Shown: positions 7,089-9,886 of the stretch, one piece after another
Layout of the letters: each line of letters starts with the position of its first letter
How positions within the stretch are numbered: position 1 is the first letter of the stretch
Assembly (NCBI GenBank): GCA_903904765.1
Contig: CAIVEA010000526.1
Coordinates: 1-9,886 of the forward strand
Reading direction: 5' to 3'
Length of the DNA: 9,886 nt
From: an uncultured Chloroflexota bacterium
GTDB taxonomy: Bacteria; Chloroflexota; Anaerolineae; Aggregatilineales; Phototrophicaceae
Translations under genes and position numbers: made by a program
Notes under the pieces: model-generated
Databases searched by the model: none
Told to the model about the DNA's origin: nothing
The model's input: the letters and a program-made list of their open reading frames with translations, nothing else

Positions 7089-7245
7089 AGGTGACGCTCC
7101 GCTTTTGTCCGGTTGGAAACGCGACAAGGGTAACTGATGAGGGGGCAAATCGGCAATAGTCACAGCACGCGCACAAGAATTGAGGCAATTACAAGATTGA
7201 GACACGAAAAAGATGTAATCTTATTGCTTTTGAGATGGGTTTTCG

Positions 7246-7276
7246 GTTATAAATGAGTTTGTGAAACGTAACGCAA
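7246..7276 (-). promoter_or_regulatory. Weak candidate promoter for proA
   Basis: On the minus strand, TATAAC (7246-7251) is a near-consensus -10. TTGCGT (7271-7276) is the best -35 but stands 19 bases away, which is long. Transcription from here would give a leader of about 150 bases. Supported only by hexamer match. Confidence 0.22.
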
Positions 7277-7378
7277 ACTCGTGGACGTTTCGGACAACCA
7301 CCCATTTTGTGGTTGGCTCTCATTTTCAGCGAGCGCGTCGTTGGGGCTTGTCGCCGGAGTTGCCGATGCCGCGTTCAC

Positions 7379-7415
7379 AACGCCACCAACGTATGTACTC
7401 TACGTTGGTGGCGTT
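7379..7415 (-). terminator. Perfect 15-bp hairpin after the iron-sulfur protein gene
   Basis: AACGCCACCAACGTA (7379-7393) and TACGTTGGTGGCGTT (7401-7415) are perfectly complementary around a 7-base loop, TGTACTC. On the minus strand the stem starts 15 bases after the TAG stop of the CCG-domain protein. No T-run follows on either strand, so it is not a standard intrinsic terminator. It may protect the mRNA 3' end or end transcription by another route. The structure is certain; the function is inferred. Confidence 0.5.
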
Positions 7416-7430
7416 CATTTAGGTAAGTGC

Positions 7431-8279
7431 CTATGGCAGGTGTTCCGCCACCAATTCTGCCACATCCTTGATGATCGGACCTTCGCCCACATTGGCTTTG
7501 GCGCTCTCGAACATTTGCATACAGAACGGACAGCCCACCGCCACCACTTCTGCGCCGGAGGCTTTGGCCTCCTCGTAACGCTCGATGTTCACGGCCTTTG
7601 CGCCGTGTTCTTCTTCCTTCCAGAATTGCGCCCCGCCTGCGCCGCAGCAATATGAACTCTTTTTGTTGCGCGGCATCTCGATCAACCCTTCGCCCAACGA
7701 GCGCAACACCAGACGCGGCGCTTCCACCACATCGTTATGCCGCCCCAGATAGCACGGGTCATGGAAGGTGACATTGCTCATGTTGCCTGCGCCTGCGCTG
7801 GCTGGCAGTTTGCCCGCCGCGATCAGTTCCGCGATCAATTCGGTGTGATGCACCACTTCGTAGTTGCCGCCGAATTGCGGATATTCCTTGCCGATGTTCT
7901 GGTAGCAGTGGGGACAGGTGACGACGATGCGCTTGGGCTTGACCTCGTTCAGCAGTTCCACGTTGCCCATCGCCAGTTCCGCGTATAAGTCTTCTTTGCC
8001 CGCCCGCCGCGCCACATCACCCGTGCAATTCTCCTGTTCGCCTAGCACCGCAAAGCTCACGCCCGCCGCGTTCAGCACCTTCACCAGCGCCCGCGCTGTC
8101 AGCTGTGCGCGGGGGTCATAGTTCACCGCGCAGCCCGTCCAGTACAGCACGTCGAAATCCGGGTTCTCGTCCACCGTCGGCACAGGCATATCTAAGCCCT
8201 TCGCCCAGCGGAAGCGGTCTTCACGCGGGGCTTGCCAAGGATTCCCCTGCCGTTCCATGCCTTTGAACGCGCCCTGCAA
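7431..8279 (-). CDS. CCG-domain (HdrB/HdrD-like) half of a split membrane iron-sulfur oxidoreductase
   Basis: This frame continues directly, in the same phase, from the TAA that ends the membrane/4Fe-4S half. It carries two cysteine-rich CCG domains, as in heterodisulfide reductase HdrB/HdrD and glycolate oxidase GlcF. Counting from the TTG after the stop, CCG domain 1 has Cys50 (YWTGCAVNYDP), Cys85 (ENCTGD, with Asn in place of the first Cys of the CC pair), Cys122 and Cys125 (TCPHCYQN). Domain 2 has Cys176 (DPCYLGR), Cys211/Cys212 (YCCGAGG), Cys250 and Cys253 (GCPFCMQM). These domains usually bind an unusual 4Fe-4S cluster at the redox active site. If separately translated, it could start at this TTG or at an ATG at 8258; neither has a convincing ribosome binding site. 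Its opening LQGAFKGMERQGNPW matches the internal junction of single-chain homologues, so it is best seen as the second half of one protein. Confidence 0.88.
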   Translation of the reverse strand: MQGAFKGMERQGNPWQAPREDRFRWAKGLDMPVPTVDENPDFDVLYWTGCAVNYDPRAQLTARALVKVLNAAGVSFAVLGEQENCTGDVARRAGKEDLYAELAMGNVELLNEVKPKRIVVTCPHCYQNIGKEYPQFGGNYEVVHHTELIAELIAAGKLPASAGAGNMSNVTFHDPCYLGRHNDVVEAPRLVLRSLGEGLIEMPRNKKSSYCCGAGGAQFWKEEEHGAKAVNIERYEEAKASGAEVVAVGCPFCMQMFESAKANVGEGPIIKDVAELVAEHLP

Positions 8280-9458
8280 TTAGGCGGGGATCTCGGATTT
8301 CATCAGCACCAGATCGCGGCGCAAGCTGAGGATGTCGCGCATTGGCTCGTTGCCCACTGGACAAATATCCACGCATGCCCCGCATGACGTACACGCCCAC
8401 ACCGCCGACTCGCTGATTGCCAGCCCCACCAGCGACGGCCCTTCTTCGCCCGCCGCCAGCCCACTCATATTGTCGCGCATCAGGTAGCGTTTGTTGATCT
8501 CGTAGGCCGAAGGCGACAGTTCCTTTCCCGTCGTGTAGGCCGGACACACATCCTGACAGCGATTGCACATGATACAGGCGAAACCGTCGAGGATGCTGGT
8601 TTTGGGCAGGTGTTCCAGCCGTTCCACACCGAACTGTTCGATCTTCTCATCCTCAAAATCCAGCGCGTCCATTTCGCCCAACGAGATGCGGCGCGGCTTG
8701 GTGAGGAAATTGAGGGGAGCCATAAACAGGTGAGCATGTTTGCTGGACGGGAAGTAGGGCGTAAACAGGAGGATGCCACCCAGCGCCAGCCACCAGCACA
8801 GATGCTCCAGCAGCGTCAGTCCGTCCGCCGGCACGCCGCCCCACACGGGTGAGAGCAGGGTGGCGAACGGCATGAAGGCATCCGCGCCCGTTGCCGCCAC
8901 ATGCACCGATTCACCGACGAAACGTGCGCCAACGTGCAGCAGGATGAACAGGCCGACGATGAGCGAGTCGGTTTTGATCGCACCGGCTTTCACTTTGGGG
9001 TGCAGCAGCACGTTCTCGTGGAATTGCAGTTCGGTCTTATTGGGCAGCACGAAGCGCCGCAGCAGGAAGTAGACCACGCCAACCAGCACGGCGATACTCA
9101 ACACATCCCCTAGCAGGCGGTAGACATCGTACACAATCCCCAGCGACGACTCCAGCGAGTCCAGAAAGCCGGGGATGAAGCCGCGCAACACATCCAGCGC
9201 GTTTACCAGAAAGTAGAAGGTGAAACCCCACACGATGCCCAGATGGAACAGGCTGGACACCCGCCGCGTCTTGAGCGTGGTGTTCTGTGCCAGATACACC
9301 CGCAGGGCGCGAAAAATGCGCTGCGGTAGGTTGCTCAGGTCAAGTTCGCCCTGACCGCGATTGATGATCTGCGCCATCTCGCGGAAACCGGCATAGGTCG
9401 CACCGAGCGCGAACACTGCAAGCAGCAAAAACAGCATTTGTTCAACAGGGGTGAGCAT
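8280..9458 (-). CDS. Membrane and 4Fe-4S half of a split ETF:quinone oxidoreductase-like protein (HdrD/GlcF family)
   Basis: The 392 residues begin with a NarI/DsrM-like membrane domain of about five helices, roughly residues 5-25, 69-90, 112-133, 165-183 and 217-237. Histidines at 72, 175 and 219 are candidate haem b ligands. A ferredoxin-like pair of 4Fe-4S sites follows: Cys295/298/301/305 (CIMCNRCQDVCP) and Cys356/359/362/366 (CTSCGACVDICP). The start at 9458 is fixed by AAGGA 8 bases upstream; a GTG at 9479 overlaps that site. The architecture, with the CCG domains just downstream, resembles the membrane FeS oxidoreductases (EMO type) proposed to move electrons from electron-transferring flavoprotein to menaquinone during acyl-CoA oxidation. 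No ETF or acyl-CoA dehydrogenase gene is in the window, so the electron donor is inferred. The frame ends EIPA-TAA, where single-chain homologues usually continue with Glu-Leu-Gln; one GAA-to-TAA change would explain the split. Confidence 0.88.
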   Translation of the reverse strand: MLTPVEQMLFLLLAVFALGATYAGFREMAQIINRGQGELDLSNLPQRIFRALRVYLAQNTTLKTRRVSSLFHLGIVWGFTFYFLVNALDVLRGFIPGFLDSLESSLGIVYDVYRLLGDVLSIAVLVGVVYFLLRRFVLPNKTELQFHENVLLHPKVKAGAIKTDSLIVGLFILLHVGARFVGESVHVAATGADAFMPFATLLSPVWGGVPADGLTLLEHLCWWLALGGILLFTPYFPSSKHAHLFMAPLNFLTKPRRISLGEMDALDFEDEKIEQFGVERLEHLPKTSILDGFACIMCNRCQDVCPAYTTGKELSPSAYEINKRYLMRDNMSGLAAGEEGPSLVGLAISESAVWACTSCGACVDICPVGNEPMRDILSLRRDLVLMKSEIPA

Positions 9459-9510
9459 GGTGATTTTCCTTAAATCCACAATCGAATCAGGATTTAATTA
9501 CGCTGTGGTT

Positions 9511-9539
9511 AGTGTACCCATGCCCCGCACAAAAGGCAA
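9511..9539 (-). promoter_or_regulatory. Candidate promoter of the split iron-sulfur oxidoreductase
   Basis: On the minus strand, TTGCCT (9534-9539) and TACACT (9511-9516) are 17 bases apart. The start of transcription would be near 9504, giving a leader of about 46 bases that carries the AAGGA site. Supported by hexamers, spacing and position only. Confidence 0.42.
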
Positions 9540-9570
9540 AACGCACCCGCACTAGAGTCCCCTATCCCCC

Positions 9571-9616
9571 GTCCCCTTATCCCCATGCATGGGGCAAGGA
9601 GGGGATGCAAGGGGAC
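9571..9616 (-). repeat. Nested palindrome
   Basis: GTCCCCTT (9571-9578) pairs with AAGGGGAC (9609-9616). Between them is a perfect 14-base palindrome, CCCCATGCATGGGG (9581-9594). It lies in the non-coding DNA between the oxidoreductase promoter and the second repeat copy, along with a small bulged hairpin, GACATCGG/CCGTGTC (9633-9653). The rest of 9540-9716 shows no gene. Confidence 0.65.
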
Positions 9617-9716
9617 AGCACATTTCCGTAGGGACATCGGCGCGAACCGTGTCTGCTTTTCCCCTTAAAAACCCAAGAGGACACGACATGCGTGAATGCC
9701 TATCTTTGTCTGACTC

Positions 9717-9818
9717 CCTTCTCCCTCAAGGGAGAAGGTAATTGGTCGGGGGAATATACGCTTGCGTGCCGCAGGCGTTCCTCCGACCAATTAGGGATAA
9801 CCCTCATCCCCATCCCTT
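9717..9818 (-). repeat. Dispersed two-hairpin palindromic element, copy 2 (inverted)
   Basis: On the plus strand, TAATTGGTCGGGGGAA (9739-9754) pairs with TTCCTCCGACCAATTA (9778-9793) with one G-T position. Its companion hairpin CCTTCTCCCT/AGGGAGAAGG (9717-9738) is adjacent, as in copy 1 but in reverse orientation. The 15-base block TGCCGCAGGCGTTCC (9767-9781) is the exact complement of the block in copy 1. The tract AACCCTCATCCCCATCCCTT (9799-9818) is taken as the outer edge and meets the truncated DUF554 coding sequence. Confidence 0.83.
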
Positions 9819-9886
9819 CGTGGATGCAAAAGCGATGGAGATAAAACCATCCAGCACCGATTTGATCGCCAGTAGTTCATAATTGC
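9804..9886 (-). pseudogene. Fragment of a DUF554 (YdfK/YqgA-like) membrane protein, cut off at the repeat
   Basis: The minus-strand frame entering from the right edge reads NYELLAIKSVLDGFISIAFASTKGWG and then TGA. The stretch LLAIKSVLDGFISIAFAST closely resembles the conserved region of DUF554 membrane proteins (for example LFTKSMLDGIISIFFAST in the Bacillus type). In that family it is followed by a further 70 or so residues with more membrane helices. Here the frame enters the repeat tract after Ser-Thr and stops within a few codons. I could not find the missing C-terminal part on the other side of the repeat. Only 26 codons are visible, so the family call rests on a short match. The start of the gene is outside the window. 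Confidence 0.6.

Larger units (their letters stand above)
7089..7430 (-). other. Intergenic region between the iron-sulfur protein and proA, rich in dyads
   Basis: No gene is seen. It holds four inverted repeats: CAATTACAAGATT/AATCTTATTG (7186-7226, with a 3-base bulge), GAGTTTG/CAAACTC (7255-7280), CAACCAC/GTGGTTG (7295-7315) and a perfect 15-bp stem (7379-7415, listed separately). If proA is transcribed from near 7240 it would have a leader of about 150 bases containing the first of these. No known riboswitch is recognised. Confidence 0.5.

Noticed and set aside
7089..7205. N-terminal extension of ProA by 39 residues
   Set aside because: The extension is not found in ProA, and GGAG precedes the ATG at 7088, which gives the standard length.
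3399..8282. Reassignment of TAA to a sense codon, suggested by in-frame TAA codons in the PIN gene and the oxidoreductase
   Set aside because: TAA ends the histidine kinase, the lipid kinase and the antitoxin-like gene at the expected domain ends, and the PIN gene has a second, unrelated lesion. Two separate point changes or errors explain the data better.
9540..9803. CRISPR array in the repeat-rich right end
   Set aside because: The repeats are palindromes of different sequence, not regularly spaced direct repeats, and no cas gene is present.

Overview
The window reads as a moderately GC-rich bacterial chromosome segment. The clues favour Chloroflexota, probably an Anaerolineae-like lineage: a membrane HdrD/GlcF-type ETF:quinone oxidoreductase-like protein, a COG1569 PIN toxin with its usual small partner, and palindromic intergenic repeats bordered by CCCTCACCCC-type tracts. 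This assignment is inference from gene content and style. No rRNA or tRNA is present to confirm it.

Left part (1-3069, plus strand): the 3' part of a PAS-containing sensor histidine kinase enters from the left edge and ends exactly inside a palindromic repeat element. After a ~300-base intergenic region come an M42-family metallo-aminopeptidase and, 3 bases later, a GNAT N-acetyltransferase, probably co-transcribed.

Middle (3070-4372): a toxin-antitoxin remnant lies on the minus strand. The small antitoxin-like gene is intact, but the overlapping PIN toxin gene is broken by a premature TAA and a 3' frameshift. Next is a two-pass membrane protein of unknown function (plus strand) with a good candidate promoter.

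Right part (4373-9458, all minus strand): in transcription order, a membrane-bound iron-sulfur electron-transfer protein split into two in-frame halves by one TAA codon, then proA (gamma-glutamyl phosphate reductase, proline synthesis), a single-domain response regulator, and a diacylglycerol/lipid kinase. The split protein resembles the HdrD-like fused oxidoreductases proposed to pass electrons from electron-transferring flavoprotein to menaquinone. Its two halves correspond cleanly to the membrane plus 4Fe-4S part and the CCG cysteine-rich part.

Right edge (9459-9886): non-coding DNA rich in nested palindromes, a second, inverted copy of the repeat found after the histidine kinase, and the fragment of a DUF554 (YdfK/YqgA-like) membrane-protein gene whose reading frame is lost at the repeat boundary.

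The most notable items are the two-hairpin repeat family with compensatory base-pair changes between its copies, the in-frame TAA splitting the oxidoreductase, the truncated DUF554 gene abutting a repeat copy, and the dead toxin beside a living antitoxin. I saw no convincing novel multi-gene system.
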